Source: Zunongwangia endophytica
GTDB taxonomy: Bacteria > Bacteroidota > Bacteroidia > Flavobacteriales > Flavobacteriaceae
Assembly: GCF_030409505.1 (NCBI RefSeq)
Contig: NZ_JAUFPZ010000002.1
Span: 2,983,501 to 3,047,500, forward strand
Length of the DNA: 64,000 bases
Reading direction: 5' to 3'
The notes below the pieces were generated by a model. That model did no database searches and was not told where the DNA came from. It saw only the letters and a list, made by a program, of their open reading frames with translations. Shown piece after piece: positions 34,314 through 44,420 of this stretch; the stretch's first letter is position 1, and each line of letters begins with the position of its first letter. The translations under genes were made by a program, and so were the position numbers.

Positions 34314-35593
34314 TTATCGATTAAATGGATATTTAGAGATCCAATGGAAACCTCTATTGTTCAGTAAGAAATCTTCACGTCCTTTTCTTTCGGTTTTAAA
34401 ATAGATACTATCACCTTTAAAAATACCTTCGAACTCATAAACATTCGATTCGGGTTTCATTTTATAATCAAAAAACCCAACTTTACTAGAATCACGTTCC
34501 TTTAAATAGATCTTTTGGTCAACGGTATCTATTTCAGCAACGTAATAAAAACCTTCATCGTTCATTTTTTGAAGATACAAAAGCTCTGGCTGATCAAAAA
34601 TAAGTCGCTTAAATTGTAAACTATCATCTAATAGTACCGATCTTTTCTTATGATTCAGCTGAAATTCATTTAGCTCATAAATTCCGTATAACTCGTGCTT
34701 AGGACCAAGGTCACCATAAGTATCTTGTCTACGTATTGTAGAAATCAGTTTTAAAACAACAAATAAAATTAAGAATGAAAACTTGGCAATTTGAATGGTA
34801 TAATTTTTCCATTTTTCTGAAAATGGTTTTACGTATTCGAATTTAGATACATCACGATTAAGGATAAAAACATTTAATAATCTTTTGCCGTCGATCAAAA
34901 TCAAAAAGGCTGAAAAAATACATAAATGCAGGGAAAATAATTTTACGGGAATATCATAAGAGATATTCATCATAAAAACATTTAGCATCACTCCAAAACT
35001 CAAAACGGCCCCTAATGTTCTAGTTCGTTTGAATATTAGCAGAGTAGCAGCAATAGTTTCAGACCAGCCTGCAAATATGGTATAGGTTTTAGAAAAACCC
35101 ATATAACTCCAGGCCAGCCCCATTGGTGACATTTCACCAAAAGGAGTTACAAGCCTTATTAAATATGGCTCCCAAAACTGAAGCTTAAAGACTTTAATAA
35201 TTCCGTAAGTGATTAATACAAATATTAGGTAATAACGAACATATTGTCCTCCTATATAAATGAGTTTCTTTGAATTCATTTTTCTTCGGAACAGTAAGAA
35301 AATTACTGTGCAAAGCATAAAACTAAAATCCCTATCAATAAACATCTCACAAAGTCGTATAAAGTATCTCCACTCCCTGTGTTTTGAACATGAAGAGCAT
35401 CTGAGTTATTCAGAAAAGTCTCAGAGAACCAAGGAACTATAACATGCCATGTATTTCGATCAAATATTCTTTCAAAAAAGTATAGAGGAGTAAATGAGTT
35501 TAGCGGAAACGGGAAAATATAAAGGACCGAGTAAATAAAGAAAAACAGAACTACATATTTCAGCAATTCTTCGCCAAAGGAATTGAGTTTCAT
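34314..35593 (-). pseudogene. DoxX-like membrane protein gene split by a one-base deletion
   Basis: ATG at 35593 opens MKLNSFGEELLKYVVLFFFIYSVLYIFPFPLN and reads to GSGDTLYDFVRCLLIGILVL, then stops at 35303-35305. Adding one T in the run at 35319-35322 joins it to VFMLCTVIFLLFRRKMNSKKLIYIGGQYVRYYLIFVLITYGIIKVFK in the other frame, which continues to 34314. The repaired protein would be 426 residues with about seven or eight membrane helices, including LRYYL...YG..K and SPMGLAWSYMGFSKTYTIFAGWSE, the DoxX-like core, followed by a soluble beta-rich tail (DTVDQKIYLKERDSSKVGFF). The substrate is unknown. As sequenced, the gene is broken once; error or recent mutation cannot be told apart here. Confidence 0.82.
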
Positions 35594-35677
35594 AATTTTT
35601 GATTGATGATTTAAGTCTTAATGAAAAAGCTTTCCTTTAAATAACGAAACTCCAACTATAATATTTTCAGCCTATTA

Positions 35678-36754
35678 TTAAAACAACTTCATCTGCCCAT
35701 CTTTGTATTGCTCATGTAAGTCACAATTTAACGGCTTTCTTTCTCTATTTTTTAGATACAGTTTTCTAGCAATTTTAAATTGTTGTTTTACCTGATTGGC
35801 AAATTCGCCTTCTCCTTTCATCCTGGTTCCAAAACGGCTGTCATTTAAACTTCCGCCGTGTATATTTTCAATTTGGTTTAATACTTTTTCTGCTCTATCA
35901 GGCATAGTTTTTTTGATCCAATCGGTAAAAATTCCACCAATAGCACCGTTCAAGCGAACAATAGTATACCCTACACTTAGCGCTCCTCGATTGGCTATTT
36001 CTTTAACTAAAGGCATAATCTCATGACTATTAATCGACGGAATAATTGGTGCCATCATTACACTTACGGGGATATTTGCTTCAGCAAGTTTTTCTATAGT
36101 TTCCAAGCGTTTTTTAATACTGGCTGTTCTTGGTTCCAGGATTCTTCTAGTTTCTTCAGACAGCGAGGTGATCGAAAGATTTACAGTAATTAGATTGTCC
36201 TGCGCCAATTCTTTTAGAATATCTAAATCGCGTTGCACTAACGCATTTTTAGTGATGATCGCAACCGGGTGACGATATTTTAAAAACGTCTGTAATAACT
36301 TTCTTGTTATTTGTAGTTGCTTTTCTATTGGTTGGTAACAGTCGGTATTTCCGGATAGCACAATAGGCACCGCATCCCAGCTTTTGCTTCGTAGTTTCTT
36401 TTCGAGCAATTCAACAGCGTTTCTTTTTACTAGAATTTTCTGTTCAAAATCTAAGCCTGCGCTGTATCCCCAGTATTCGTGAGAATTTCGAGCATAACAG
36501 TAAATACAGCCATGTTCGCAACCCTGATAAGGATTTAAAGAATATTCCATCCCAACATCTGGACTTACAACTTTATTCACAATCGTTTTTGCAAAAGTAT
36601 CGATCGTGGTAGTCTTGCGTTCCTCAAAATCATCCCCTTCCGCAGCGCAGTAATTTAAAAAATCATCTCTAAATTCATGACTATTTGCATCAAACCGATT
36701 GGAAACATTACGCTGTGCTCCTCTTCCTTTTATGTAATCTTGTGCATTCGACAT
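35678..36754 (-). CDS. PA0069-family radical SAM protein (SplB-like)
   Basis: A 358-residue radical SAM protein. The cluster-binding motif is CEHGCIYCYARNSHEYWG (C-x3-C-x2-C, about residues 80-87), followed by DFEQKILVKRNAVELL and the NTDCYQP block typical of the PA0069/SplB-related group. A C-terminal helical part contains SRFGTRMKGEGEFANQV. Members are widespread, but the reaction is not known; similarity to spore photoproduct lyase suggests a nucleic-acid substrate, by inference. The gene stands alone. The start is an ATG after a conventional AT-rich leader. Confidence 0.9.
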   Translation of the reverse strand: MSNAQDYIKGRGAQRNVSNRFDANSHEFRDDFLNYCAAEGDDFEERKTTTIDTFAKTIVNKVVSPDVGMEYSLNPYQGCEHGCIYCYARNSHEYWGYSAGLDFEQKILVKRNAVELLEKKLRSKSWDAVPIVLSGNTDCYQPIEKQLQITRKLLQTFLKYRHPVAIITKNALVQRDLDILKELAQDNLITVNLSITSLSEETRRILEPRTASIKKRLETIEKLAEANIPVSVMMAPIIPSINSHEIMPLVKEIANRGALSVGYTIVRLNGAIGGIFTDWIKKTMPDRAEKVLNQIENIHGGSLNDSRFGTRMKGEGEFANQVKQQFKIARKLYLKNRERKPLNCDLHEQYKDGQMKLF

Positions 36755-36927
36755 TTTTCAAAAATATGGAATTTTTCCTTATTTAAGGAAATAATACTAA
36801 TAATCAAATGTAAAATAAATATATACACCTAAGCGTTGAGAGGTATATTTACTAAATTTTAGAGTCAGGCAACCATTTAAGACATTCTTGCGTCTTAATA
36901 AATAGAAACTATCATTAATCATATTAA

Positions 36928-39321
36928 ATGACCAGAATATTCACTTTAGCCCTTTTAATGCTATCATTTATCATAAATGCTCAGCAATTAAAAACAATTC
37001 CGCTTTTAGCGCCCGGAAGTAATACATATGATAATTTAGATTTTCTAAAAGAAAAGCTTCAAGATAAAAATATCGTCATGCTGGGGGAACAAACCCATAT
37101 GTATGCGAGTATCTTCGAAATGAAAATTCGAATTATTGAATACCTGCATCAGGAATTAGGCTATAATACCATTGCTATGGAATCTCCAATTTATGATATC
37201 TGGAAAATGAACCAAACGGGATTTGAACCCTATAAGTTTAACAAGGCCATATGGGGAGTTTGGGGAAATAATGAAGAATTCCAGCGCCTGGTAAATTATA
37301 TTGAAACGAATGACCTTAAAGTTATCGGAGTTGATTCTCAGGTCATGAACACCTCAAATTTCACTGACGATTTTTTTGATTTCATTGAAGAAAATAATCT
37401 ACGTTTAAAACTCGATGAAAATGATTTAGGAATTATAATTGAAGGGATTTTAGAAAATTCAACTTTCGATGATTCAGACCTAAATTTTAGTCAGTTTAAA
37501 AGAGAAATTGAATCTATAATTCGGCAAATTGAAAAACGAACAAACACTGAAACTAACTATTATTGGGTGCAATTCACTAAAAGTCTATTAGCTTCCGCAA
37601 ACGACGTTTATGAAAATTCGAAGCCCATTCTTTCCGAAGATTTCATAAATAAACAACATAATTTCAGGGATGCTCAAATGGCAGACAACCTAATTTCTTA
37701 TGTTGAAAGAAATCCAAAGGAGAAAATTATAGTTTGGGCAGATAATATTCATATCATGCTAGATAATTCTTCCATAAATGAACCAATAATAGGAGGGTTT
37801 ATTTCCGCAGGAACTTATATCAAGGAAAAACTTCGAGACAACGTTTACAGTCTAGCAACAATTCATGCTAACGACTCTCTATATGATGATGGAAGAAGGA
37901 AATGGGAAAAAACACCTATAAAAACTGGCTCTTTTGAGGATATACTTCGTAAAAAACAAGCGGATTATTTGTTTATAGATGCTCATCAAAAAGCAATGGA
38001 TAAATCTTACGATTCTCGGTTATTAAGTTTTATAAATTTTTATGAGCTTCGATTAAATGAATTTCATGATGGCTATATATTCTTGAAACAGGCAACCTTA
38101 CCTAAAAGCGAAAGTAAAGCAATAACTAAGGCTAAAGAAGATACTATAACAGAAAGTAAAATTGCTTCGCCTAAGGCTGAAAAAGAAAAGTCTGGTAAAA
38201 TCATCACATTAAAAGGAAAACTTATAGACGCTACAAATAACGAAGCGGTAGCTTTTGCAAACTTGATTATGAAGGAGGAGCAAATTTATAGAGTTGCCGA
38301 TGAGAATGGTCATTTTGAGCTTAGCGTAAACGAAAGAATGTTTAAAGAATCTTCTGTTGAAATTTCTTCAATGGGTTATAAAAGTAAAATTATTGCTTTA
38401 GAAGAATTACAAAAGGAAATACAACTTGAGCCTAGCTTTGAGAGTTTAGCTGAAGTTGTCATTTCAGCTCATTTAACTCCAATTTCTGTATTAAAAAAAG
38501 CAGTTAAAGCAAAGTATAAAAATCATACAAAAGAGGACTTTAATTATCAACGCTATAGCCATATTATACTGAATGCCAAAGACACTACTTTTATTGATGT
38601 AGACCTGATTACAGCGAATCACGACAATGGTTTCAAATCTGAAAACCGAACTACTAAACGAGTAGAACAAATACGATGGAATAAAAATTTAGCTAAAAAT
38701 GTTTATAAAAATACATGGCAATTTTTCAGTTTTCGAGAAGATCCTATTCGTTATGCTAACATTTTGCATAAACGAAAATATAAAAAGTTCGATTTAGAGT
38801 TTGTAAGCTCAGGATTAGCGGAGGATAAAGGCAATTATATTATTGCATTCAGAACCAGCCGAAATAAATGGAATTACACCAATAGAGGCTATCCTACCGC
38901 CTATTCCGGCAAAGTTTATATCGATAAAGCTAGTTTTGCCATAATCAAGGTGGTGGAAAACTGGGAAACCCATTTAGATGAAAAAGAAGTTGAAAAGCAC
39001 TATTCTTATAGGAGAGATCACCAAGATGAAAAAAGCCTCATTATAAAAGAAGAAAATATAGCTTATTATAATAAAATCTATAATGGTAAACATTACCCAT
39101 CCAAATATCTTAGACGTAATTATAAGGAAGGAGAATATAACAACGGAAAGAAAGTAAGTAACGTGTTTGAAATCGAATCTTATCTATACGATTATGAATT
39201 TGAGGATGTAGAGGAAATAAATTATGAATATTTTGGAAAGGAAGAGCAAACGCTTTTAAACCGTATAGATTATGATCCTGAGTTTTGGAATGATTTTGAA
39301 TCTAAAACCCTAAAAAACTAA
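36928..39321 (+). CDS. Erythromycin-esterase-like domain fused to a carboxypeptidase-regulatory-like protein
   Basis: A 797-residue exported protein with signal MTRIFTLALLMLSFIINAQ. Residues about 35-385 match the erythromycin esterase (Ere) family: NIVMLGEQTHMY carries the catalytic-type His, IAMESPIYD a Glu, and KIIVWADNIHIM another His. A Lys/Glu/Ser-rich linker (about 390-428) leads to a carboxypeptidase-like regulatory domain (about 429-515: GKLIDATNNEAVAFANLIM), then a beta-rich C-terminal part (about 520-797) like that of large envelope proteins of Bacteroidota. The Ere-like fold may hydrolyse or transfer on a macrocycle or an envelope ester; resistance should not be assumed. It ends at a terminator shared with the crotonase gene. 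Confidence 0.85.
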   Translation: MTRIFTLALLMLSFIINAQQLKTIPLLAPGSNTYDNLDFLKEKLQDKNIVMLGEQTHMYASIFEMKIRIIEYLHQELGYNTIAMESPIYDIWKMNQTGFEPYKFNKAIWGVWGNNEEFQRLVNYIETNDLKVIGVDSQVMNTSNFTDDFFDFIEENNLRLKLDENDLGIIIEGILENSTFDDSDLNFSQFKREIESIIRQIEKRTNTETNYYWVQFTKSLLASANDVYENSKPILSEDFINKQHNFRDAQMADNLISYVERNPKEKIIVWADNIHIMLDNSSINEPIIGGFISAGTYIKEKLRDNVYSLATIHANDSLYDDGRRKWEKTPIKTGSFEDILRKKQADYLFIDAHQKAMDKSYDSRLLSFINFYELRLNEFHDGYIFLKQATLPKSESKAITKAKEDTITESKIASPKAEKEKSGKIITLKGKLIDATNNEAVAFANLIMKEEQIYRVADENGHFELSVNERMFKESSVEISSMGYKSKIIALEELQKEIQLEPSFESLAEVVISAHLTPISVLKKAVKAKYKNHTKEDFNYQRYSHIILNAKDTTFIDVDLITANHDNGFKSENRTTKRVEQIRWNKNLAKNVYKNTWQFFSFREDPIRYANILHKRKYKKFDLEFVSSGLAEDKGNYIIAFRTSRNKWNYTNRGYPTAYSGKVYIDKASFAIIKVVENWETHLDEKEVEKHYSYRRDHQDEKSLIIKEENIAYYNKIYNGKHYPSKYLRRNYKEGEYNNGKKVSNVFEIESYLYDYEFEDVEEINYEYFGKEEQTLLNRIDYDPEFWNDFESKTLKN

Positions 39322-39348
39322 AAGTCCGCATATTAAATGCGGACTTTT
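39320..39348. terminator. Bidirectional terminator
   Basis: AAAAGTCCGCAT (39320-39331) pairs with ATGCGGACTTTT (39337-39348). It overlaps the last bases of the Ere-fusion gene and can serve the convergent crotonase gene too. Confidence 0.85.
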
Positions 39349-39373
39349 AGTTTATAACTATTAGAAAATCTCT

Positions 39374-40156
39374 TTATTTCCCAGGAAAATCGGCTTTCCG
39401 TTTGTTCAAAAAGGCTGAAGTTCCCTCTTTAAAATCTTCGGTTCCAAATGCATTTCCAAATTCGTTAATTTCAATCTCAAATCCATTTACGCCTTTTTCG
39501 CAGCTGGCATTTATAGCTTTAATGGCGCCTTCGATAGCGACCATCGAGTTATTCATAATTTTAGAAGCCAACTTTTCCGTAAATTCTATAAGCTCGCCTT
39601 GCGGAGTTACATGATTCACTAAATTATATCGTAGAGCCTGATTGGCATCGATCATTCCGGCAGTCATAATCATTTCCATTGCACGACCTTTCCCTACTAT
39701 TTGAGATAAGCGCTGCGTTCCTCCATATCCAGGAATCACGCCAAGAGAAACTTCTGGTAATCCCATTTTTGCATTTTCTGAAGCCGTTCTAAAATGTGCT
39801 GCCATTGCCAATTCTAATCCGCCACCTAACGCAAATCCATTAATCGCTGCGATTACAGGTTTCGGAAAATTAGCCACTAAATCAAACAATTTTGCCTGGC
39901 CTTCAGCCGCAAGCTTTTTACCTTCTTCCGGAGAAAAATCAGCAAACTCACTAATATCTGCACCAGCAACAAAAGCTTTTTCCCCACTTCCGGTAAGAAT
40001 AATTATTTTGATATCTTCATCTTCTTCAGCCTCAACAAAAGCCTCGTGAAGTTCTTGAATGGTATCTTTATTTAAAGCGTTCAGTTTAGAGGGTCTATCT
40101 ATCGTGATGTATAAAATCGCATCTCCTTCTTCAACTAAAATATTTTGATAACTCAT
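39374..40156 (-). CDS. Enoyl-CoA hydratase (crotonase family)
   Basis: A 260-residue crotonase-fold enzyme. The oxyanion-hole segments are GEKAFVAGADISEF and FALGGGLELAMAAHFR. The catalytic Glu residues are in GGGLELAM and in MGLPEVSLGVIPGYGGTQRL; both positions are Glu, as in true hydratases. It would hydrate enoyl-CoA in fatty-acid or amino-acid breakdown (crotonyl-CoA type). Its 3-oxoacid pathway partner scoB lies far away at 62988. It is about 60 bases from the histidine kinase gene on the same strand; shared expression is possible but not shown. Confidence 0.93.
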   Translation of the reverse strand: MSYQNILVEEGDAILYITIDRPSKLNALNKDTIQELHEAFVEAEEDEDIKIIILTGSGEKAFVAGADISEFADFSPEEGKKLAAEGQAKLFDLVANFPKPVIAAINGFALGGGLELAMAAHFRTASENAKMGLPEVSLGVIPGYGGTQRLSQIVGKGRAMEMIMTAGMIDANQALRYNLVNHVTPQGELIEFTEKLASKIMNNSMVAIEGAIKAINASCEKGVNGFEIEINEFGNAFGTEDFKEGTSAFLNKRKADFPGK

Positions 40157-40216
40157 CGTTTTCGTTTTTTCTTAAAGTTAAAATTTTAATCTCATCTTCC
40201 AAAGGAACAGTGATAG

Positions 40217-41671
40217 TTACTTAGGAAAACGAACTTTGAAGATAGTACCTTTCCCTGGTTTTGAGATGAAATTTATAGTTCCCTTATAAGTTTCTACGAT
40301 ATTTTTAACCATTGCCAAGCCCAGACCCATACCGCTAGATTTTGTGGTGAATTTAGGCTCGAAGATCTTTTCGCGATTTTCTTCTGTAATTCCGTGGCCA
40401 TTATCAGAAATACTTATACACACCGTTTTTTCCTCTTCCTGGATATCCACAACAATTTTTGGATCGCTAACATCATCCATCGCCTGGATGGCATTTTTAA
40501 CCAAATTGGTAATCACTCTAATAAGCTGCGTACGATCGAACTTCGCAAGGATTTCTTCTTTTTCTGAATGAAATACAATATAGTTTTCATTAAAAATATC
40601 CAGCGCTAATTTGGTGATTTTAGGCACATTGAGTGTCTCGTTTTGCTGCGCCGGCATTTTAGCAAAATTGGAAAAGGCTGAAGCAATCGAACTCATCGTA
40701 TCGATCTGATTTATCAAGGTGTCGCAAAACTCATTTACCTTATGCTCGATTTCAGAATCATCTTTATCAAATCTACGTTCAAAACTTTGCACACTTAATC
40801 GCATTGGTGTAAGCGGATTTTTAATTTCGTGTGCTACCTGTTTGGCCATTTCTCGCCAGGCTTGTTCTCTCTCGTTAGTCGCCAGCTTCACCGCACTTTC
40901 TTCGAGCTCGTCGATCATACTATTGTAAGCTGAAATAAGCGCATAAATCTCTTCGGAAGCATTGCTCAGTTCGATTTTTTGGTTTCTCTTATCCAGACGA
41001 GTCTGATTAATTTTTTCTGAAATAATCTTAAGCGACTTTGTAATATATTTTGAAAGAAAATAAGACATGATTATCGCGATCGCCAGCATAAAAAGATACA
41101 CCTCGCCCAAGCGCATTAAAAAATCATTTAAATCACGATTAAGCACACTATCATCCTGAAGGTACGGAAGATAAAGTATCGCTAAAGGTTTAAACTTTTG
41201 ATCGGTAATATAGGTGTAAGATGACTGAAACTTCTCGCCATCGGATTCCCCTTTTAATAAATAACGTCTGTTAGAAGAAGCTTCAAGCTTTTTAAGAATA
41301 GGGGCGGAAATTGTATAATCTGTGGTATCCTTAAAAAAATTTTCTTTTGAGCTTATTAATAATTTCCCTTCAAGATCGTAAATATTAATCTGCATTTCGT
41401 GAACCTGAGACATTTCGTAAATCTTCTGGTTCTGCTTAAAAATAGGAGAAATGTTTTCAGTATCGACCACATAAGTGGTACTTGCCAACACAAAATTAAT
41501 ATTCTCTCTAATGGCCTGCTCTTTTCGTTCTAAACGCTCGCGGTGATAATCTTCGGCTTCTTCTTTATATTGATATACCGTAACCCCGGCTATCAAAATA
41601 GAAGCTCCCAGCACCAAAAGAATCATGGAGATAAAAATACGAGTACGTAAGGATAATTTTAAAAGCTTCAT
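40217..41671 (-). CDS. Membrane sensor histidine kinase (NtrY-like)
   Basis: A 484-residue sensor kinase. It has two membrane helices (about 10-32 and 190-210) around an extracytoplasmic sensor of about 155 residues, then a HAMP linker, then the H-box [26 protein letters not shown] with phosphoacceptor His near 281. The ATPase part has N-box [14 protein letters not shown]1 SDNGHGI and G2 [13 protein letters not shown]. The H-box resembles the NtrY/AtoS type. No response regulator is adjacent, so it is an orphan kinase. Upstream lies the hemJ end (98 bases) and downstream the crotonase gene. The signal sensed is unknown. Confidence 0.92.
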   Translation of the reverse strand: MKLLKLSLRTRIFISMILLVLGASILIAGVTVYQYKEEAEDYHRERLERKEQAIRENINFVLASTTYVVDTENISPIFKQNQKIYEMSQVHEMQINIYDLEGKLLISSKENFFKDTTDYTISAPILKKLEASSNRRYLLKGESDGEKFQSSYTYITDQKFKPLAILYLPYLQDDSVLNRDLNDFLMRLGEVYLFMLAIAIIMSYFLSKYITKSLKIISEKINQTRLDKRNQKIELSNASEEIYALISAYNSMIDELEESAVKLATNEREQAWREMAKQVAHEIKNPLTPMRLSVQSFERRFDKDDSEIEHKVNEFCDTLINQIDTMSSIASAFSNFAKMPAQQNETLNVPKITKLALDIFNENYIVFHSEKEEILAKFDRTQLIRVITNLVKNAIQAMDDVSDPKIVVDIQEEEKTVCISISDNGHGITEENREKIFEPKFTTKSSGMGLGLAMVKNIVETYKGTINFISKPGKGTIFKVRFPK

Positions 41672-41769
41672 AAACTTCCCGTTACTGCAAATTAGTTAAA
41701 ATCATTGGGATAATAATCGCTAATCCTAATCGCAATAATTTTTTACTGAAGAATCAATTATCACACCAA

Positions 41770-42318
41770 TTAAGCATCGGGGTTTTTAGATCTGATCTTT
41801 TTGTACAATTTAATTCCCAGCATCAATAATATACCGAGTGCAAATATCCCCAGCACGCCAAAAATCCAATTAAGCGCACTACGAACAATCACTAGAAATA
41901 TTACTGAAAAAAGGATAACTGTAGCTCCTTCATTCCAAAGGCGCATTTGCGAGGATGTATATTTTACTTTATCTACCTGAAGTTGTTTAAAAATATGATG
42001 CGTTTTTAAATGATAGGCTATTAATAAAATAACAAACCCAAGTTTTACATGCATCCAACCTTGCTGCAACCAAACCGGCTGCATAATTAACAGAATCACA
42101 GCAAACAAAGTCGCCAAAACAGCAGATGGCCAGGTAATAATAAACCACAAACGCTTAGCCATTAACTTTAGCTGGTTTCCTAAAATCGACTTATCTGGTT
42201 CAGGTTTGTCGAAAGCTTCGATTTGATAAATAAATAAACGCGGAATATAAAAAAGACCTGCAAACCAGGTGATCACAAAAATAAGATGAAGCGATTTTAT
42301 ATAATTATAATATTCCAA
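41770..42318 (-). CDS. hemJ: Protoporphyrinogen oxidase HemJ
   Basis: A 182-residue protein with four membrane helices. The conserved SLHLIFVITWFAGLFYIPRLFIYQ (His near 11) and MHVKLGFVILLIAYHLKTHHIF match the HemJ/YfhK (CopD-like) family that oxidises protoporphyrinogen IX in bacteria without HemG or HemY. Conserved His and Lys residues of HemJ are present. Heme-pathway genes surround it: hemH upstream on the same strand and hemA to hemB on the other. It is 54 bases after the ZIP-like gene and probably the last gene of the hemH-MATE-ZIP-hemJ unit. It supplies the substrate for ferrochelatase. Confidence 0.88.
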   Translation of the reverse strand: MEYYNYIKSLHLIFVITWFAGLFYIPRLFIYQIEAFDKPEPDKSILGNQLKLMAKRLWFIITWPSAVLATLFAVILLIMQPVWLQQGWMHVKLGFVILLIAYHLKTHHIFKQLQVDKVKYTSSQMRLWNEGATVILFSVIFLVIVRSALNWIFGVLGIFALGILLMLGIKLYKKIRSKNPDA

Positions 42319-42372
42319 TTAGCGTTTTTTTATTTTATTTTTCAAAAGTAAAAAGAGTAAGTTGAAAACAGA

Positions 42373-43068
42373 TTATTTCTTAAGGCTATTTAATAAAAAT
42401 GCAAGAATTAACCCTAAGGCTGTTGCAAGCCCAGCAAAATAATCGTCCTTTTTAAAAGCTTTTGGAAAAACCTCTGTAGCTAAACTTGCCACAACAGCAC
42501 CGCCTGCAAAGCACCTTATATACGAAAGAATATCATTTGATACATCTGCCAAAAAATAATTTCCAAGAATGGCCGCAAGCGCCAAAATAAAAGCAGTTCC
42601 TGCCCATAAGATTAGAACACTTTTTGTTGACCTTCCATTTTCTACCATTCCTTTGGCACCGCCAGCAGCTTCTGGCAAATTAGATAGAAAAATTGATCCT
42701 GCAAGGGCGGCGACCTGCATGGGACCCGCACCAATAAGCGCCACTCCTAGGGCTAGATTCTCTGGGATACCATCTAAAGTAATTGCAGCAAGCAGACCTC
42801 CACCACCGTTAGCTCCCCATTTTTTCTTAACCAAATAATCTAAAAATACGAATACAGATGCGCCAGCAAAAACAAATGCCAATGCCAAAGCTAAAGAAGC
42901 TTCTTTGGTGGCTGGATCGATAAGTTCTATGATTGCTGAAACAATTAATGCTCCACCTGCCAAAGCAACTAGGAAACCTTCTAGCTTATCAGATAAATTA
43001 CCATAAATACCCCAAACTGCTCCAAGTATTAAAGCGAAGGATACTACTAAAACTACGATTATTGTCAT
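42373..43068 (-). CDS. ZIP family metal transporter
   Basis: A 231-residue ZIP-like transporter with about eight membrane helices. The metal-binding helix motifs are DGIPENLALGVAL (in place of H-N-x-P-E-G, so the first ligand is Asp rather than His) and SNLPEAAGGAKGM. This is the variant ZIP subgroup common in Bacteroidota. Its start overlaps the MATE stop (ATGA), so it is translated with the hemH-MATE unit. Import of iron for heme synthesis is an attractive guess, but the substrate cannot be read from sequence; Zn is the default for the family. Confidence 0.85.
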   Translation of the reverse strand: MTIIVVLVVSFALILGAVWGIYGNLSDKLEGFLVALAGGALIVSAIIELIDPATKEASLALALAFVFAGASVFVFLDYLVKKKWGANGGGGLLAAITLDGIPENLALGVALIGAGPMQVAALAGSIFLSNLPEAAGGAKGMVENGRSTKSVLILWAGTAFILALAAILGNYFLADVSNDILSYIRCFAGGAVVASLATEVFPKAFKKDDYFAGLATALGLILAFLLNSLKK

Positions 43069-44420
43069 TTCTCTGTGAGATTCAAGTTCTTTTTTATTTC
43101 ACGATTTAGAAAATAACCGGTGACTATAGTAGAAAGTAAATCGGCTATTGGGAAACTAATCCAAACTCCTAATTCACCATAATATTTTGGCAAAATAAGC
43201 ACTAATGGAATAAAGAAGAAGCCTTGTCTAGATAAGGTAAGCAATAGCGCCGGAACAGCTTTTCCTATCGCCTGAAAATAAGCAGCGCCAATTAATTGCA
43301 AGGCAACAATCGGGGTTGCAGCAAATACCCAACGCATAGCCGAAGGTGTTCTTTCGATAATTCCTTCATTTTGGGTAAAGACCATGGCAATCTCTCTCGA
43401 AAATTCCATGATTAGCCCAAAAATTACCACCCCCATTAAACAAGCATATAAGATCGCTTTGTTGATAGCGCTTCTTACCCGCTGATATTTTTCTGCGCCA
43501 TAATTATAGCCGGCGATAGGTAAAAATCCTTGTGTAATTCCCAGTACAGGAAATAGCGCAAACATTAGCATTCGGCCAATAATTGCATAAACGGCGACAC
43601 CATCTTCACCAGCAAGATCAAAAAGGATATTATTCATCAATAAATAAATAATACTCACTACCGCTTGTCGCGCTAAGGTGACAAATCCTAAAGATCCAAT
43701 TTCTTTAATAATGGGTAAATGCAGCCTAAAATGGCTAAAATCAATTTTTAATTCTGATTTTCCGGAGAATGTAAAAAACCACAATACGTATAGAAAACAG
43801 ACAAAATATGATCCTGTTGTTGCCCATGCGGCACCATACATTCCCAAATCCATCACGTTGATAAGCAGATAATCTCCTATAATATTCCCTACAGAAGGAA
43901 TAATCATGGAAACCATGGCAAAGGTTGGTTTTCCTTCAGCTCTAATCACGTTATTACCCATCATGTTTAACGCGAGGATTGGAACCCCATATAACACAAC
44001 ACGATAATAAATTTTAGCCGGTTCAAAAATATCGCCCTTACCGCCAAAAGCCGGAATAAGCTCATTAATAAAAACAAGGCCTAAAATGACCAAACTCACA
44101 CAAAGCAATAGTGTAAGTGTGATCTGATTTCCGAAAGTTTTTAGTGCTTTTTTATCGTTATTAGCTCCAAGTGCTCGAGAGATAATAGAAGATCCACCAA
44201 TACCGATAGACATCCCTAAAGCGGCTATAAAAAAGGATATAGGCAACACTACATTGATGGCAGCAATGGCAGTAGAACCAATCCAGTTTCCTACAAAGAT
44301 GGTATCTACTAAGATATTGAGAGACATCACCAGAATCCCTATCGATGCCGGTGCCGCCTGCCTAATTAAAAGTTTTCCTATAGACTCATTTCCTAGCGCC
44401 TCTGAGCTTACTTTCGCCAT
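43065..44420 (-). CDS. MATE family efflux transporter
   Basis: A 451-residue multidrug and toxin extrusion protein with 12 predicted helices in two homologous halves. The N-terminal half has KLLIRQAAPASIGILVMSLNILVDTIFVGNWIGSTAIAAINVVLPI, and the second half starts near EIGSLGFVTLARQAVVSI and includes GITQGFLPIAGYNYGA. It is an ion-coupled exporter. It overlaps the hemH stop (TAATG) and the ZIP start, so it is locked into the heme gene transcript. Export of porphyrin or another heme intermediate would explain the position, but this is inference; drug export is the general family role. Confidence 0.92.
   Translation of the reverse strand: MAKVSSEALGNESIGKLLIRQAAPASIGILVMSLNILVDTIFVGNWIGSTAIAAINVVLPISFFIAALGMSIGIGGSSIISRALGANNDKKALKTFGNQITLTLLLCVSLVILGLVFINELIPAFGGKGDIFEPAKIYYRVVLYGVPILALNMMGNNVIRAEGKPTFAMVSMIIPSVGNIIGDYLLINVMDLGMYGAAWATTGSYFVCFLYVLWFFTFSGKSELKIDFSHFRLHLPIIKEIGSLGFVTLARQAVVSIIYLLMNNILFDLAGEDGVAVYAIIGRMLMFALFPVLGITQGFLPIAGYNYGAEKYQRVRSAINKAILYACLMGVVIFGLIMEFSREIAMVFTQNEGIIERTPSAMRWVFAATPIVALQLIGAAYFQAIGKAVPALLLTLSRQGFFFIPLVLILPKYYGELGVWISFPIADLLSTIVTGYFLNREIKKNLNLTEK

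Noticed and set aside
36928-39321. Antibiotic resistance determinant call for the Ere-like gene
   Set aside because: The domain is part of a large envelope fusion typical of Bacteroidota, and no resistance context or mobile element is present.
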